Notes: generated by a model from the letters alone, not told the origin. DNA of 64,000 nucleotides from Clostridium cibarium (GCF_014836335.1 NZ_JACSRA010000001.1:1-64000), one strand, 5' to 3'. Positions 42,282-52,767 are shown, counted from the first letter of the stretch. Numbers and translations are program-made.

Positions 42282-43151
42282 ATGTTTATTATTTGCTATA
42301 AAATGCCTTATTCAAAAGTAGATGAAGCTGTAGAAGCTTTACAAATTAATGATATATACGATGTATTCTATGAAAGTCTTTTAAAAATAACTACTGATGA
42401 AAACGGCTATGGTTATGAAGAAGTTGAATCAGAAGAAGTTACACTTAAAGTAACTTTCGAAAGCCATGTAGAAGATTTAGAGGACTTAGAAGTCTTTATG
42501 AATAAAGTTAACTCAATACTTAATCAAAAACCTTTTGACGTCTTTGAGGAAGCTTCAAATTATGATGATTTCAGTATGCCAGCAATACATATTGATGATA
42601 CCTATGTCATCGCTTCTCCTGATGAAGAATTTGAAGGCAAGAAAAAAATCAATTTTATATCTCAAGGTGCCTTTGGAACAGGACTTCATGAAACAACTCA
42701 AGATCTTTTAAAGGTAATATTATCAAAGGATTTTTCAAATATGAGAGTTTTAGATGTAGGAACAGGGTCTGGTATACTTTCACTAGCTACTGCTATAAAA
42801 AGTGCTACAGAAGTAGTTGCCCTTGACATAAGAGACGTCAAAGAAGAAGTAGAATTTAATGCCTCTCTAAATAATTTAACTAACATAAAGGTTTTAATTG
42901 GAGACGCCTTATCTGATGAAGTTGAAATAAACGGTGAATTTGATTGGATATATATAAATATAGGTGGTGAAGAAACACATATGTTTATGAATTTTATAAA
43001 GAAACACCTAAAAGAAGATGGACATCTACTTGTTTCAGGCTTAGTTGAATGGAGTTTTGACAAAATAAAATCTATGGTTGAAGGTTATGGCTTTTCTATG
43101 ATTGAAAAACATCAAAGCAATGAGTGGATTACAGCTATATTTAACAGATAA
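42282..43151 (+). CDS. PrmA-like methyltransferase (ribosomal protein L11 type)
   Basis: 289 residues. The C-terminal SAM-dependent domain has FGTGLHETTQDLLKVIL, the typical PrmA segment, followed by VLDVGTGSGILSLATA and DIRDVKEEVEFNAS. The N-terminal 110 residues are a divergent acidic substrate-recognition domain. Length and the GTGLHETT segment fit L11 methyltransferase, but the N-terminal half is unlike the standard PrmA domain, so the target protein is uncertain. AAAGGAG precedes the ATG. Confidence 0.8.
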   Translation: MFIICYKMPYSKVDEAVEALQINDIYDVFYESLLKITTDENGYGYEEVESEEVTLKVTFESHVEDLEDLEVFMNKVNSILNQKPFDVFEEASNYDDFSMPAIHIDDTYVIASPDEEFEGKKKINFISQGAFGTGLHETTQDLLKVILSKDFSNMRVLDVGTGSGILSLATAIKSATEVVALDIRDVKEEVEFNASLNNLTNIKVLIGDALSDEVEINGEFDWIYINIGGEETHMFMNFIKKHLKEDGHLLVSGLVEWSFDKIKSMVEGYGFSMIEKHQSNEWITAIFNR

Positions 43152-43209
43152 TAAAAGAAGTTTCACATTTAAGAAAACTCTTTAATTTTTAAGTAGCTTA
43201 TGTTTCCAT

Positions 43210-43244
43210 AAAAGAATGTCTTAAAATTTCTAAGACATTCTTTT
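43210..43244. terminator. Bidirectional terminator after the PrmA-like gene
   Basis: A 14-bp perfect stem (43210-43223 with 43231-43244, arm AAAAGAATGTCTTA) that overlaps the end of the convergent small membrane protein gene. Confidence 0.82.
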
Positions 43245-43577
43245 CTTCTTTTTATTATTAACTTTTTTCCCACTACTTCTACTCTCAGCCTTTGCCCTTC
43301 TTTTTGCTATTTCCCTTTCACGTTCTTCTAACTTTCTTTTTTCTATCCTATCAGAAATTTTTACAAGAGCAAGAGATGAAAAAAACCAAACAACTCCTAA
43401 TATGACAGCAGCTACAGCTGAAGTTATAAAACTTTCTTTATTAGGAATGCCTTTATATGTTACATTGTAAGTATGTGAAGTTGAAAATACAAGAAAAGCA
43501 AATATAATACTAAAAACGACTCCATTTAATTTACTCACCCTAACGGCATTTATATACTTATCTATTAATTTAATCAT
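43230..43577 (-). CDS. Small membrane protein with two helices, unknown
   Basis: 115 residues. Two membrane helices: about 20-35 (GVVFSIIFAFLVFSTSH) and about 52-74 (SFITSAVAAVILGVVWFFS), followed by a strongly basic coiled C-terminus rich in Lys/Arg/Glu (ERKLEEREREIAKRRAKAE, then KVNNKKKKRMS). GGGGAGAATGGAAT precedes the start. A membrane-bound nucleic-acid or protein scaffold is conceivable; no family recognised. Confidence 0.72.
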   Translation of the reverse strand: MIKLIDKYINAVRVSKLNGVVFSIIFAFLVFSTSHTYNVTYKGIPNKESFITSAVAAVILGVVWFFSSLALVKISDRIEKRKLEEREREIAKRRAKAESRSSGKKVNNKKKKRMS

Positions 43578-43665
43578 ATTCCATTCTCCCCTTTGAAAAC
43601 TTATACATAATATTTATTATAGCATTTTATTCCAAATACAACAATTACTTATATACCATTTGGCA

Positions 43666-43697
43666 AATAAAAAAACACCAGGAATTAACCTAGTGTT
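43666..43697 (-). terminator. Terminator of rnpB
   Basis: A nine-pair stem (43674-43682 with 43689-43697, arms AACACTAGG and CCTGGTGTT on the minus strand with a G-U) followed by seven T. Confidence 0.85.
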
Positions 43698-43709
43698 CAA
43701 AACAAATTA

Positions 43710-44058
43710 TACGAGATAAGCCGTAAGCGGGGTCCTGTATTAAGCAATCATCTATCTAGGTCTATCGTTACCAATAGACTCAAGCGACACACCCAGAGGC
43801 GGAGCGGGCAACTCCTTAAATGCCTCTCTATTCGGTCTTGCTCCAAGTGGGGTTTACATAGCCGTGAAGTCGCCATCACGCTGGTGAGCTCTTACCTCGC
43901 CTTTCCACCCTTACCTACATTAAGTAGGCGGTATATCTCTGTTGCACTATCCTTCAAGTCGCCTTGACTGGACGTTATCCAGCACCCTGCCCTGTGGAGC
44001 CCCGACTTTCCTCTCCTAGCTCAAAGGCTAGCAGCGATTGCCTGTCTTACTCGCAAGA
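43710..44058 (-). ncRNA. rnpB: RNase P RNA (class A)
   Basis: The minus strand shows the conserved RNase P RNA sequence order: AGGCAATCGCTGC, GAGGAAAGTCGGGGCTCC, CAGGGTGCTGGATAACG, AAGGGTGGAAAGGCG, GTAAGAGCTCACCAGCG, GTAAACCCCACTTGGAGC, AGATAGATGATTGC near the 3' end and P1 closing near CGGCTTATCTCG. It has the class A (ancestral) layout found in clostridia rather than the class B of Bacillus. Together with RnpA it removes the 5' leader of pre-tRNAs. Ends are estimated. Confidence 0.95.
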
Positions 44059-44102
44059 CTTATGATAACACATAACCAAATACATTACAACAACAAATTT
44101 TG

Positions 44103-44366
44103 TTAAGGTACAAATATAAATAATAGAACCAGTAAAACTATAACAATTAACCCATATAAACCCACCCCACATAGTAGCAATGTTGCCAACAAAGCAGCTA
44201 AAATTATACATTTGAACGGACTTATTATGGCAAAAATAGGCCATCTTAAGAATTTTTTAAATCCTTTATTAAATGAATTCTCACAATTATCTCTTAAATT
44301 ACTAAAAGGATTTCTATACCTCTTACTAATATTAATCCCCCCATTTATATCGCTTATTAATTTCAT
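44103..44366 (-). CDS. Small hydrophobic membrane protein, unknown
   Basis: 87 residues. The N-terminal 35 residues are polar and lysine-rich; residues about 45-86 form two closely spaced hydrophobic segments (IFAIISPFKCIILAALLAT and GVGLYGLIVIVLLVLLFIF). The start ATG has no good ribosome binding site. It lies between rnpB and a divergent lipoprotein gene and could be co-transcribed with rnpB. No family recognised. Confidence 0.55.
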   Translation of the reverse strand: MKLISDINGGINISKRYRNPFSNLRDNCENSFNKGFKKFLRWPIFAIISPFKCIILAALLATLLLCGVGLYGLIVIVLLVLLFIFVP

Positions 44367-44485
44367 ACTACTATAATATTCATAGCTTTTATAAAATTGC
44401 TAATATTTGCCATATATTATTGCTTTATGTTTACTTTACATATATACTTAAAATAGTTATACAGCAGTAAACAGGGGGGATTTTC

Positions 44486-45826
44486 ATGAAAAAAATTTTA
44501 CTACTACTAACACTAATTTTAACCTTTTCATTATTTGGATGTAATTTATTTGGTAATAAATCGGAACCAACTTATCCTCAAGTGGATGATAGCGCAAAAC
44601 TAGATTTCAGCAAACTACAAGATCTAGGTTTGCAAAAAGATGACATCAAATTAAATATTAATGGAAAAACTATAGAATTATCCACTCCAATTTATTTAGA
44701 TAAAAACAGATATTATTTTTGTCTAAATGATTTAGTCGACAAACTTTCTGGAAGCTTAGAAAGAGAAGAAAAAGAATTAAAAATTAATCTTCTTGATAAA
44801 TCCTTTAATATAAACTTGTCACAAAACACCCTTTCATTAAATTCAAATAACTATAAACTAAAAAAAGAATTAATTTCTCAAGACAAATTCTATTACATTT
44901 GCTTTTCTGATATCTCAAATATATTAAATATGTATACAAGATGGGATATCCAAAGCAAAACTATATTCTGCAAAACTGATGGATATACTGAAGATAATAT
45001 AATTCCATACAAAAGCAAAATAGACCAAGTTGGATTTTTAAGGTTAGAAGATATAGATTTAACAACTCTTCCTTATGACAAAGATTTTCTAGATAAAATA
45101 AGAATTATAGGAAACTATCTCTATAAGAAAAATATTCCGTATCATATAGCATGGATTCCGAGGTTCGTTTCTCCTCCTAACCATATTGATATCGACCCAA
45201 TGACAAGAAATGACTTTCAAAATGCAGAAATGATATTTACTTTAGATTATTTTACAATGCATAATGGATTAATAGGATTGCATGGATATACTCATCAAGC
45301 AGGAAATGAAGAATCTGCCTTAGGTGTTGAATTTGGCCACAAACAACCTTCAACAGATAACTTTAGAGAGAAAATAAAAAAGGCAATAGATACTGCAAAG
45401 CATTTAGATATTCCAATAGATTTCTTTGAGACACCACACTATCAAATTACACCAGAACAAAACAAAATAGCTGAAGAGTACTTTAAAATTTTATATTATC
45501 CTTTTGAAGATAAAGGCCGTAACGGAATAGATCTTACTAAACCACAACTAAGTCCTTACAATAAATCTTCATATTATATATCAACACCACTTGATTATAT
45601 TCATGATAATAAAATTGAAAATTCCATTAATGTTATAAAAAATGCAGATATAAAGAAAATGGGAAGCCTTTTCTTCCATCCTCGATTAGATTTTTCATAT
45701 ATAACTTTATCTAATGACAATGGAATTCCAAGCTATACTTACAAAGATGATTCAGTCTTGAAAAGAGTTATAACAGCTTTAGAAAACAAGGGATTTAAGA
45801 TGTCCAAAGTAACAGATATAAAATAA
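44486..45826 (+). CDS. Lipoprotein with DUF2334-like polysaccharide-deacetylase fold
   Basis: 446 residues. A lipobox (LTFSLFGC) follows the signal segment. Residues about 50-150 resemble a copper-amine-oxidase-like N-terminal domain (INGKTIELSTPIYLDKNRY, then SNYKL and FYYICFSDISNIL). From about 180 there is a NodB-like barrel of DUF2334 type: GFLRLEDIDLTTLPYDKDF, IPYHIAWIPRFVSPP, then GLIGLHGYTHQ with the metal-binding His and FFETPHYQIT. It is predicted to modify envelope polysaccharide from outside the cell. GGGGGGATT precedes the ATG. Confidence 0.82.
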   Translation: MKKILLLLTLILTFSLFGCNLFGNKSEPTYPQVDDSAKLDFSKLQDLGLQKDDIKLNINGKTIELSTPIYLDKNRYYFCLNDLVDKLSGSLEREEKELKINLLDKSFNINLSQNTLSLNSNNYKLKKELISQDKFYYICFSDISNILNMYTRWDIQSKTIFCKTDGYTEDNIIPYKSKIDQVGFLRLEDIDLTTLPYDKDFLDKIRIIGNYLYKKNIPYHIAWIPRFVSPPNHIDIDPMTRNDFQNAEMIFTLDYFTMHNGLIGLHGYTHQAGNEESALGVEFGHKQPSTDNFREKIKKAIDTAKHLDIPIDFFETPHYQITPEQNKIAEEYFKILYYPFEDKGRNGIDLTKPQLSPYNKSSYYISTPLDYIHDNKIENSINVIKNADIKKMGSLFFHPRLDFSYITLSNDNGIPSYTYKDDSVLKRVITALENKGFKMSKVTDIK

Positions 45827-45830
45827 AAAT

Positions 45831-45868
45831 AAGCCATAAAGATAAAAAATATCTTTATGGCTTATTTT
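45831..45868. terminator. Bidirectional terminator
   Basis: A 13-bp stem (AAGCCATAAAGAT at 45831-45843 with 45851-45863) followed by TTTTTT on the plus strand, between convergent genes. Confidence 0.85.
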
Positions 45869-46663
45869 TTATAGAAAACTATATGGATCTTTACTAACTT
45901 TAGAAGATATAAATTTAACATCATTAAATTTACTTTTTAACTTTTTCATAACATCTAAAAAAACAATCCATTCTGTTGAAAAATGTCCCGGATCTAATAT
46001 AGTAACACCAAGTTCTTTGTAATCTAAAGCAAAATGATAAGAAGTATCTCCTGTAACTATACAATCAGCTCCCAACGCTAGAGCTTTACCAAAGAAATCT
46101 TGCCCACTTCCATTTATTATAGCTATTCTTTTAATACTTTTATTTGCTATTACACCTCTCATATTTTCGATATTTAAGGATTCTTTAATCTTTTTAATAA
46201 AAACTTCTACTGAAAGCTCTTCATTTAATTCTATAAATCTTCCTATTCCTGAATCCTCATATCCCTTTATTGAACTCTTTTCAATTAACGTGCTATGGCT
46301 AAACCCTAACATCTTCACTATCTTTTCATTTATTCCACCTTTTGCAGAATCTAAATTTGTATGACTTGAATATAGTGAAATATCACTTTTAATCAACTCT
46401 ATTACCTTCCATCCTTGTAGGTCTTCCCTCACAATTCTATTCGGTTTCTTAAAGAATAATGGATGGTGAGTAATGATTAAATCTATCTGATTTTCTTTAG
46501 CCTCATTAATGACTTCTTTTGTACAATCCAAAGCCAAAAGCACTTTTTTAACTAATTTTTCTTCTTCCCCAACCATAAGTCCTATATTATCATAACTTTC
46601 TTTTAAAAATGGAGGAGCTATAATTTCCATCTCTTTAATTATATCTCTAACTTTTGTAGTCAT
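45869..46663 (-). CDS. Nif3-like dinuclear metal centre protein
   Basis: 264 residues. Start MTTKVRDIIKEMEIIAPP, the metal-binding DLIITHHPLFFKKPNR, LYSSHTNLDSAKGGINEK and C-terminal DPGHFSTEWIVFLDVM are the features of the Nif3/YqfO-like family (COG0327). A bimetal centre is expected; GTP cyclohydrolase I-like activity has been reported for some members. It overlaps the end of trmK by one base (TAATG) and the pair is a common operon in Firmicutes. Confidence 0.9.
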   Translation of the reverse strand: MTTKVRDIIKEMEIIAPPFLKESYDNIGLMVGEEEKLVKKVLLALDCTKEVINEAKENQIDLIITHHPLFFKKPNRIVREDLQGWKVIELIKSDISLYSSHTNLDSAKGGINEKIVKMLGFSHSTLIEKSSIKGYEDSGIGRFIELNEELSVEVFIKKIKESLNIENMRGVIANKSIKRIAIINGSGQDFFGKALALGADCIVTGDTSYHFALDYKELGVTILDPGHFSTEWIVFLDVMKKLKSKFNDVKFISSKVSKDPYSFL

Positions 46664-47364
46664 TATTCTGAAACCTCCAACTTAAATCTTTGAATATAAT
46701 CTAATTTATCACTTATCTCATCTTTTCTCTTTTTAGCTGACTCACTATCATCTTTGATAAATCTTAGTATCTTTTCATACTTTTCTTTCTTACTCTCTAA
46801 ATAAGAATTCATTAGTTTATGTTTCTCCCTTAATAAAATTGGAGAAATCTCATAAAAAATAGGATTTAATTCTGTAAGCCCTACTGAATTAGATTTTTTA
46901 ACCTTAAACAACTCATAATATATCCCTTCATCTAAGCACAAATCTTCTGCCAATATTTCATATCCATTAGTATACAAATATTCTCTAAGAACTTCTGGGT
47001 TTTGAGCTGGTTGAAGTATCATAAATTTATAAGATAATAGCTTGTTTTTATCTTTTTCAAGTATATCTCTAATTAAATTTCCACCCATTCCTGCAATAAC
47101 CACAGAATCTACTTCTCCTTTTTTAACAGTCTCTAATCCTCCACCAAATCTAACCTCTACTTTATCTTCTACATTCTCTAAAACTACATTAAGCTTAGCT
47201 TTTTTTACCGGATCCTTATTTATATCTGATGCTATTGCCCTCTCACATAGCCCCTTTTTAACTGCATAAATAGGAATATATCCATGATCAGTCCCAACAT
47301 CTATAATACTATTGCACTTATCTATATAATCAGCTATAAACATAAGTCTCTTACTTAATTCCAT
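46663..47364 (-). CDS. trmK: tRNA (adenine(22)-N1)-methyltransferase TrmK
   Basis: 233 residues from an ATG at 47364 with AGGGGAG upstream; the frame continues to 47397 without a signal. SAM-binding motif SIIDVGTDHGYIPIYAVKK, conserved VVIAGMGGNLIRDILE and LQPAQNPEVLREYL. TrmK methylates A22 in the D-loop of tRNAs. It lies between rpoD and nif3, the classic order. Confidence 0.94.
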   Translation of the reverse strand: MELSKRLMFIADYIDKCNSIIDVGTDHGYIPIYAVKKGLCERAIASDINKDPVKKAKLNVVLENVEDKVEVRFGGGLETVKKGEVDSVVIAGMGGNLIRDILEKDKNKLLSYKFMILQPAQNPEVLREYLYTNGYEILAEDLCLDEGIYYELFKVKKSNSVGLTELNPIFYEISPILLREKHKLMNSYLESKKEKYEKILRFIKDDSESAKKRKDEISDKLDYIQRFKLEVSE

Positions 47365-47390
47365 AAACACATAACTCCCCTTAGTATTAA

Positions 47391-47418
47391 AAAACATCTG
47401 TCATAAAACAGATGTTTT
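47391..47418 (-). terminator. Intrinsic terminator downstream of rpoD
   Basis: A 10-bp stem (47391-47400 with 47409-47418, arm AAAACATCTG), directly after the rpoD stop, with T on the minus strand beyond. Confidence 0.8.
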
Positions 47419-47424
47419 TATATA

Positions 47425-48537
47425 TTAATCTAAATAATCTTTAAGTTTTTTACTTCTTGATGGATGTCTAAGTTTTCTTAAAGCTTTAGCTTCAATCTGT
47501 CTTATTCTTTCCCTAGTAACATTAAACTCTTTACCTACTTCTTCTAGAGTTCTTGCTCTTCCATCATCAAGCCCAAATCTAAGCCTTAAAACTTTTTCTT
47601 CTCTTGGAGTTAATGTATCCAATACATTAATTAATTGTTCCTTAAGCATAGTAAAGGCCGCTGCTTCAGCTGGTGCTGGTGCTTCATCATCAGGAATAAA
47701 ATCTCCTAAATGGCTGTCTTCTTCTTCCCCTATTGGAGTTTCTAATGATACAGGCTCTTGAGCAATTTTTTGTATTTCTCTAACCTTTTCAACTGGTAAA
47801 TCCATAACCTTTGATATTTCTTCTGGGAAAGGATCTCTTCCTAACTCCTGTAGTAACTGTCTTTGCACTCTAATAAGCTTATTTATTGTTTCAACCATAT
47901 GAACTGGAATTCTAATAGTTCTCGCTTGGTCAGCAATAGCCCTTGTTATCGCTTGCCTAATCCACCAAGTAGCATATGTTGAAAATTTAAACCCTTTTCT
48001 ATAATCAAACTTCTCTACTGCTTTTATAAGTCCTAAATTTCCTTCTTGTATTAAATCTAGGAACAGCATTCCTCTACCCACATATCTCTTTGCTATACTT
48101 ACCACAAGTCTAAGATTCGCTTCTGCCAACTTCTTCTTAGCCTTCAAATCTCCATCTTCAATTCTTTCAGCAAGTTCTATTTCTTCCTCAGATGTTAGTA
48201 GTGGAACCTTCCCTATTTCCTTTAAGTACATTCTTACAGGATCATCTATAGCAATTCCTTCTGGAACAGATAAATCTATTTCTTCTTCTTCTTCCTCTTC
48301 TGCTCCATTTAAATCTCCGATGACCTCTATTCCCATTGATTCTAGCACCTCGTAGATTTTTTCAATTTGTTCAGTACCTAGTTCTATGTTCTCTATTTCA
48401 TCCATTATTTCTTTATATGTTAAAGTGCCGCTCTTTTTACCTTTTTCAATTAAACTTTTTACTACGGACATCTTTGCATTCTTATCTTTATTACCATTAT
48501 CTTTACTTGATGCCTTTGTCTTTGTTTCTTCTGCCAT
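47425..48537 (-). CDS. rpoD: RNA polymerase primary sigma factor
   Basis: 370 residues. Region 1.1-like acidic N-terminus; region 1.2 [19 protein letters not shown]; region 2 [19 protein letters not shown] and [19 protein letters not shown]; region 3 [17 protein letters not shown]; region 4 [19 protein letters not shown] followed by the DNA-recognition helix [14 protein letters not shown]. It is the housekeeping sigma (SigA). It lies downstream of dnaG, as in most Firmicutes, with an AGGAGG upstream. Confidence 0.97.
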   Translation of the reverse strand: MAEETKTKASSKDNGNKDKNAKMSVVKSLIEKGKKSGTLTYKEIMDEIENIELGTEQIEKIYEVLESMGIEVIGDLNGAEEEEEEEIDLSVPEGIAIDDPVRMYLKEIGKVPLLTSEEEIELAERIEDGDLKAKKKLAEANLRLVVSIAKRYVGRGMLFLDLIQEGNLGLIKAVEKFDYRKGFKFSTYATWWIRQAITRAIADQARTIRIPVHMVETINKLIRVQRQLLQELGRDPFPEEISKVMDLPVEKVREIQKIAQEPVSLETPIGEEEDSHLGDFIPDDEAPAPAEAAAFTMLKEQLINVLDTLTPREEKVLRLRFGLDDGRARTLEEVGKEFNVTRERIRQIEAKALRKLRHPSRSKKLKDYLD

Positions 48538-48544
48538 TTAATTG

Positions 48545-50341
48545 TTACCTCCTTTCGCTATGACCATTAGAACACCTCCGTACCTTTAACTCCTCTGTTA
48601 ACTTTTTAAGTTCAACAGCAAGTTTTATTGATTCTTCAATCATACCCTTTTGTTCCAATTTCTTTTGCTCTTTTTTAAGACTTTCAATCCTCTCTTGTAG
48701 CTTAAATGATTTCACTTTATTAATATAATCTTCTATTAATTTTTCTGTATCTTGAGCTTCTAAAACCTCAATTTCTTTAATTTTTACCCATTCTTTTGAA
48801 GATTCAATATCATCACAACTATTTTCGACATAGGATAAAAGATTTTCAACTTTTTCTTCTCTTCCTCTACATAAAAAAGAAAATATCTTTTTATGGGCTT
48901 CTAAATTAAAATCTTCTATAGATAGAGTTTTAATTATAACCTCATAATATTCATCCTTAAACATTAACTTAATCAAAGATTTCTCTGCTTTTATATAACC
49001 TGGCTCTACATATAATTTTGTTCCAATTTCTTCCTTTTTATTCATAAAAGGCTCTTCTTTTATGTTTTTAGCCATTCTTAACAAATCATACAAAGATTGT
49101 TCTTTTAATCCTGTATCCTCTGATATTTTTTTTATGTATACGTCTTTCTCAACCGGATTCAAGTCAGCTAAAATATCAGTAACTCTCTCCCCATAAATAA
49201 TAAGTGATTGTTCATCCTTAAAATTAATTCCTTCTTCCGCCCTCTTTAGCCTATAATTTATTAAAGGAACAGCATTATCAATTAATTTTAAAAATGCAGC
49301 TTTACCATTGGATCTGATAAATTCATCTGGATCTTTTCCTTTAGGAATAATAAGAACTCTAACATCAAACCCAGCGTCTCTCAAAATTTCAAGTCCTCTA
49401 AGAGTTGCTGTTTGCCCTGCCACATCTGCGTCATAAGAAATAATAACCTTATCAGCATATCTTTTTAACAGTCTTGCTTGGTTTACCGTTAAAGCAGTTC
49501 CTAAGGATGCAACTACGTTTGTAATTCCATATTGATGAAGGGATATGCAATCCATATATCCTTCTACAATTACAAAATATCTATCTTCCACTTTACTTTT
49601 AATGGCAAGATTTAATCCATATAAATTAGTACCCTTCCGAAAAACTAAAGTTTCTGGTGAATTTAAATATTTAGGTTTTGAATCATCTAAAACTCTTCCG
49701 CCAAACCCAATTACTCTCCCTTTTATATCAAAGACGGGAAATATGACTCTATTCCTAAACCTATCATAAATTGTATTCTTTTTTTCATTTCTTATAACCA
49801 AACCAGCTTCAAGCATTAACTCATCCTTGATTCCAATTCGTTTTAAATGATAGATTAAATTACTCCAGCTATCCTTAGCGTATCCTAATCCAAATTTTCT
49901 TATTGTAGATTCCTGAATTCCTCTATTTAAAAAATATTCTTTTGCTTTTTTATTAGCCATTAAATTATTAAAGAAAAACCTACCTGTTTCAACATTTACT
50001 TTAAACAGGAAATCTTTTTTTCTTGAAATATTGCTAGGCTCTCCATTACCTAAATCTAGAGGAACATTAACCCTTTCAGCTAAGAGCTTTATTGCTTCAA
50101 TAAAGTTTAAGTTTCTTTGTTTCATTACAAAAGTAATGACATTTCCAGCTTCTCCACAAGAAAAGCATTTATATATCTGCTTATCCTGCGATACAGAGAA
50201 TGAAGGAGACTTATCATTATGAAACGGACAAAGTCCCATGTAATTTCTTCCTGTTCTCTTAAGCTTAACTGATTCAGAAACTATATCTACAATATCATTT
50301 TCTTGTTTAACTTTTTCAATAATATCTTCTGAAATACGCAA
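48545..50341 (-). CDS. dnaG: DNA primase
   Basis: 598 residues. The N-terminal zinc finger CPFHNDKSPSFSV, then CFSCGEAGN; the RNA polymerase domain ISKPKYLN-type segments with FGGRVLDDSKPKYLNSPET; the TOPRIM motif FVIVEGYMDCISLHQYG and later SYDADVAGQTATLRG. The C-terminal half binds helicase. It lays down RNA primers at replication forks. GGAGGGAGAATA precedes the ATG, and rpoD begins 7 nt after its end. Confidence 0.97.
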   Translation of the reverse strand: MRISEDIIEKVKQENDIVDIVSESVKLKRTGRNYMGLCPFHNDKSPSFSVSQDKQIYKCFSCGEAGNVITFVMKQRNLNFIEAIKLLAERVNVPLDLGNGEPSNISRKKDFLFKVNVETGRFFFNNLMANKKAKEYFLNRGIQESTIRKFGLGYAKDSWSNLIYHLKRIGIKDELMLEAGLVIRNEKKNTIYDRFRNRVIFPVFDIKGRVIGFGGRVLDDSKPKYLNSPETLVFRKGTNLYGLNLAIKSKVEDRYFVIVEGYMDCISLHQYGITNVVASLGTALTVNQARLLKRYADKVIISYDADVAGQTATLRGLEILRDAGFDVRVLIIPKGKDPDEFIRSNGKAAFLKLIDNAVPLINYRLKRAEEGINFKDEQSLIIYGERVTDILADLNPVEKDVYIKKISEDTGLKEQSLYDLLRMAKNIKEEPFMNKKEEIGTKLYVEPGYIKAEKSLIKLMFKDEYYEVIIKTLSIEDFNLEAHKKIFSFLCRGREEKVENLLSYVENSCDDIESSKEWVKIKEIEVLEAQDTEKLIEDYINKVKSFKLQERIESLKKEQKKLEQKGMIEESIKLAVELKKLTEELKVRRCSNGHSERR

Positions 50342-50483
50342 GGAGTATTCTCCCTCCTTACAAAAAAATTTTTCACCAATTTTATATTATTCGACATGCT
50401 AGTTTAAAATCCTTCTTCAAATTAAATGATTTTTATTTCTACTCTATTATTTTCTCACATTCAAGGGTAAATTATTCTATAAT

Positions 50484-51512
50484 TTAATATATTACCAATT
50501 TTGGTACATATACTTTGTTGAATAAATTCAAGCAATAATCATCACTCATTCCTGCTATGTAATCTGATACTCCACGTTCTCTACTTTCTACATTAGCAAT
50601 ATCAAAATAAAGTTTAGGCATCTGCTCTGGATATTTCATAAAATATTTTATTAATTGTTCTAAAACAAATTTTGCCTTCTTTCTTTCTTCTTTTAACTCA
50701 TCACTTAAATAGACATTTTTGAACATAAAAGTTCTAAGTTCTCTCATTGCTTCCCCAATTTCTGAACTTAAACCAACTTCACGAATTCCATTATCTAAAT
50801 TTTTTTTCGATGTTTTTATTAAATCCGATACTAAAGTATTTATTCTATCCGAATGAGAATGACCAAGCACATTACAAAGTTCCCTAGGCAAAATTTCTTC
50901 ACTTAACAAACCAGCCCTTACAGAATCATCTATATCATGATTAATATATGCAATCTTATCACTATATTGAACTATTCTTCCCTCTAATGTTCTTGCACCT
51001 TTATTGTTACTACTAAGACCGCTGTGATTAAGTATTCCATCTATTACTTCTTCAGTAAGGTTAAGACCATTACCTTCCTTCTCTAATTTCGTTACAACTC
51101 TTACACTTTGTTCATTGTGTCTAAATCCTTGAGGCAAAAATTCATTTAAAACTTCTTCTCCATTATGTGCAAATGCAACATGCCCCAAATCATGCCCTAA
51201 CGAAATAGCTTCTACAAGTGTTTCATTTAATCCAATTCCAACAGCTATAGTTCTTGCTACTTGGCTAACTTCTAACGTATGAGTTAATCTAGTTCTATAA
51301 TGGTCTCCAAAGGTTTTTATATAAACTTGTGTTTTGTGTTTAAGCCTTCTGAAGGATTTTGAGTGAATTATTCTATCTCTATCAATCATATAACAGGTTC
51401 TAAAATTATCCACTTCTTCATCTATCTCTCTACCATTAGTCTGAGATGAAAAAGCAGCCTCTTTTATTAATGTCAACCTCTCAGAGCTTTCAATTTTTTC
51501 CCTTACGTTCAT
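50484..51512 (-). CDS. dgt: Deoxyguanosinetriphosphate triphosphohydrolase-like HD protein
   Basis: 342 residues. [15 protein letters not shown], then the HD-domain motifs [16 protein letters not shown] (H) and [18 protein letters not shown] (HD), and [13 protein letters not shown] are diagnostic of the dGTPase family. It probably hydrolyses dNTPs to nucleoside and triphosphate, controlling dNTP pools. AAAGAGGTGATG precedes the start. It is next to dnaG in the same orientation but 143 nt separates them. Confidence 0.92.
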   Translation of the reverse strand: MNVREKIESSERLTLIKEAAFSSQTNGREIDEEVDNFRTCYMIDRDRIIHSKSFRRLKHKTQVYIKTFGDHYRTRLTHTLEVSQVARTIAVGIGLNETLVEAISLGHDLGHVAFAHNGEEVLNEFLPQGFRHNEQSVRVVTKLEKEGNGLNLTEEVIDGILNHSGLSSNNKGARTLEGRIVQYSDKIAYINHDIDDSVRAGLLSEEILPRELCNVLGHSHSDRINTLVSDLIKTSKKNLDNGIREVGLSSEIGEAMRELRTFMFKNVYLSDELKEERKKAKFVLEQLIKYFMKYPEQMPKLYFDIANVESRERGVSDYIAGMSDDYCLNLFNKVYVPKLVIY

Positions 51513-51696
51513 ATATCATCACCTCTTTTTTATTATTCTATACTTATCTCCTAAATCCTTTATTTATTGCATGTAAATATTATTTGCATAAACATTAATT
51601 TTATATCTAAAAATATTAAAATTTTGAAAATCTCTATAGTATATTTAAGGAATTAAATTAATATCATAGTAATGAGTAATCTTTAAGGAGAATCAA

Positions 51697-52764
51697 ATGA
51701 GTAGTATAGTGTGTAACCCAGACAAATCAGTCTTCTATGAAGAAAATATTTTAAAAAACATTTTACCATACTTTAATATCTTCGAAGCAAATGTTTCTAT
51801 GGTAAAATTCAAAGATACTGATAAGCAAAGAGCAGTCTATAGAATAGATTTCAACTCCCATTCATACTGTCTAAAAAAAGTTTACTTTCCAGAGGAAGAA
51901 CTTTTATACGTTTATTCTTCATTAGAATGGCTTTATAGAAATGACTTGAATGTTCCTAAACTTCTGCCCTCTTCTAATAATGGTAGATTTGTAGAGTATA
52001 ATGATATGCTTTTCATACTTACTCCTTGGATTGAGGGTATAAAATGTAATTTTGATAAATTCAACGATGTAATTTCTTCTTCAATAGAACTAGCAAAACT
52101 ACATAAATGTTCCCAGAACTTTACCCCTATTTACGGTAGCATAATCCGAACTGGATTTGATAATATATATATTTCAAATTCAAAACACTTTGAACAACTT
52201 CTACAAATCTCAAATTTGGCTTTTAAAATCCAAGACTCATTTTCAAAAAAATTTATTGATGATTTTGATGTTAACTTAGAATTATGTAAGATATCATTAG
52301 AACTCTCTTCAAATATAAATTCAAAAGATTTATCCATATCTTTATGTCACGGTGATTATGTAAATAAAAATATCATTTTTTCATCTGATAAAAAATTATG
52401 GATAATAGATTTTGACAAATGCAGATTAGACTATTGTGCTCATGATCTTTCTTACTTTATGAGAAGACTTTTAAAAAGAGAAAATACTAACTGGAACATC
52501 GACATAGCTATGTCAATTCTTAAAGCATATAACACTTATAAACCATTAACTAAGTCGGATATAAAGTATATAATATCTTATATTGCATTTCCACAAAAGT
52601 ATTGGAAAATATCTAGAGATTATTATAAAAACATAAATAAATGTAGCAAAACATCTTTCCAAACCTTAATTAATAAAGCAAGTGCTAGAAATGAAAATCA
52701 ACTTAATTTTATTAATTATATTACTAATAGATTGTCTAAAAACAATTGGACTCTAGGAAATTAA
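51697..52764 (+). CDS. CotS-family spore coat protein (kinase-like)
   Basis: 355 residues. Resembles the CotS/YutH spore coat proteins with a choline-kinase-like fold: RAVYRIDFNSHSYCLKKVY (beta-sheet Lys), FILTPWIEGIKCNFDKFND and the catalytic-loop relative LCHGDYVNKNIIFSSD, followed by LWIIDFDKCRLDYCAHDLS (DFD). The main residues of an aminoglycoside phosphotransferase-like active site (H-x-D and D-F-D) are kept. It is likely a spore coat protein made late in sporulation. AAGGAG precedes the start. Confidence 0.88.
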   Translation: MSSIVCNPDKSVFYEENILKNILPYFNIFEANVSMVKFKDTDKQRAVYRIDFNSHSYCLKKVYFPEEELLYVYSSLEWLYRNDLNVPKLLPSSNNGRFVEYNDMLFILTPWIEGIKCNFDKFNDVISSSIELAKLHKCSQNFTPIYGSIIRTGFDNIYISNSKHFEQLLQISNLAFKIQDSFSKKFIDDFDVNLELCKISLELSSNINSKDLSISLCHGDYVNKNIIFSSDKKLWIIDFDKCRLDYCAHDLSYFMRRLLKRENTNWNIDIAMSILKAYNTYKPLTKSDIKYIISYIAFPQKYWKISRDYYKNINKCSKTSFQTLINKASARNENQLNFINYITNRLSKNNWTLGN

Positions 52765-52767
52765 ATA

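Noticed and set aside
44047..44244. Minus-strand ORF of 65 codons ending at the rnpB 5' end
   Set aside because: Overlaps the 87-residue gene in another frame, Cys/Tyr-rich and without signal.
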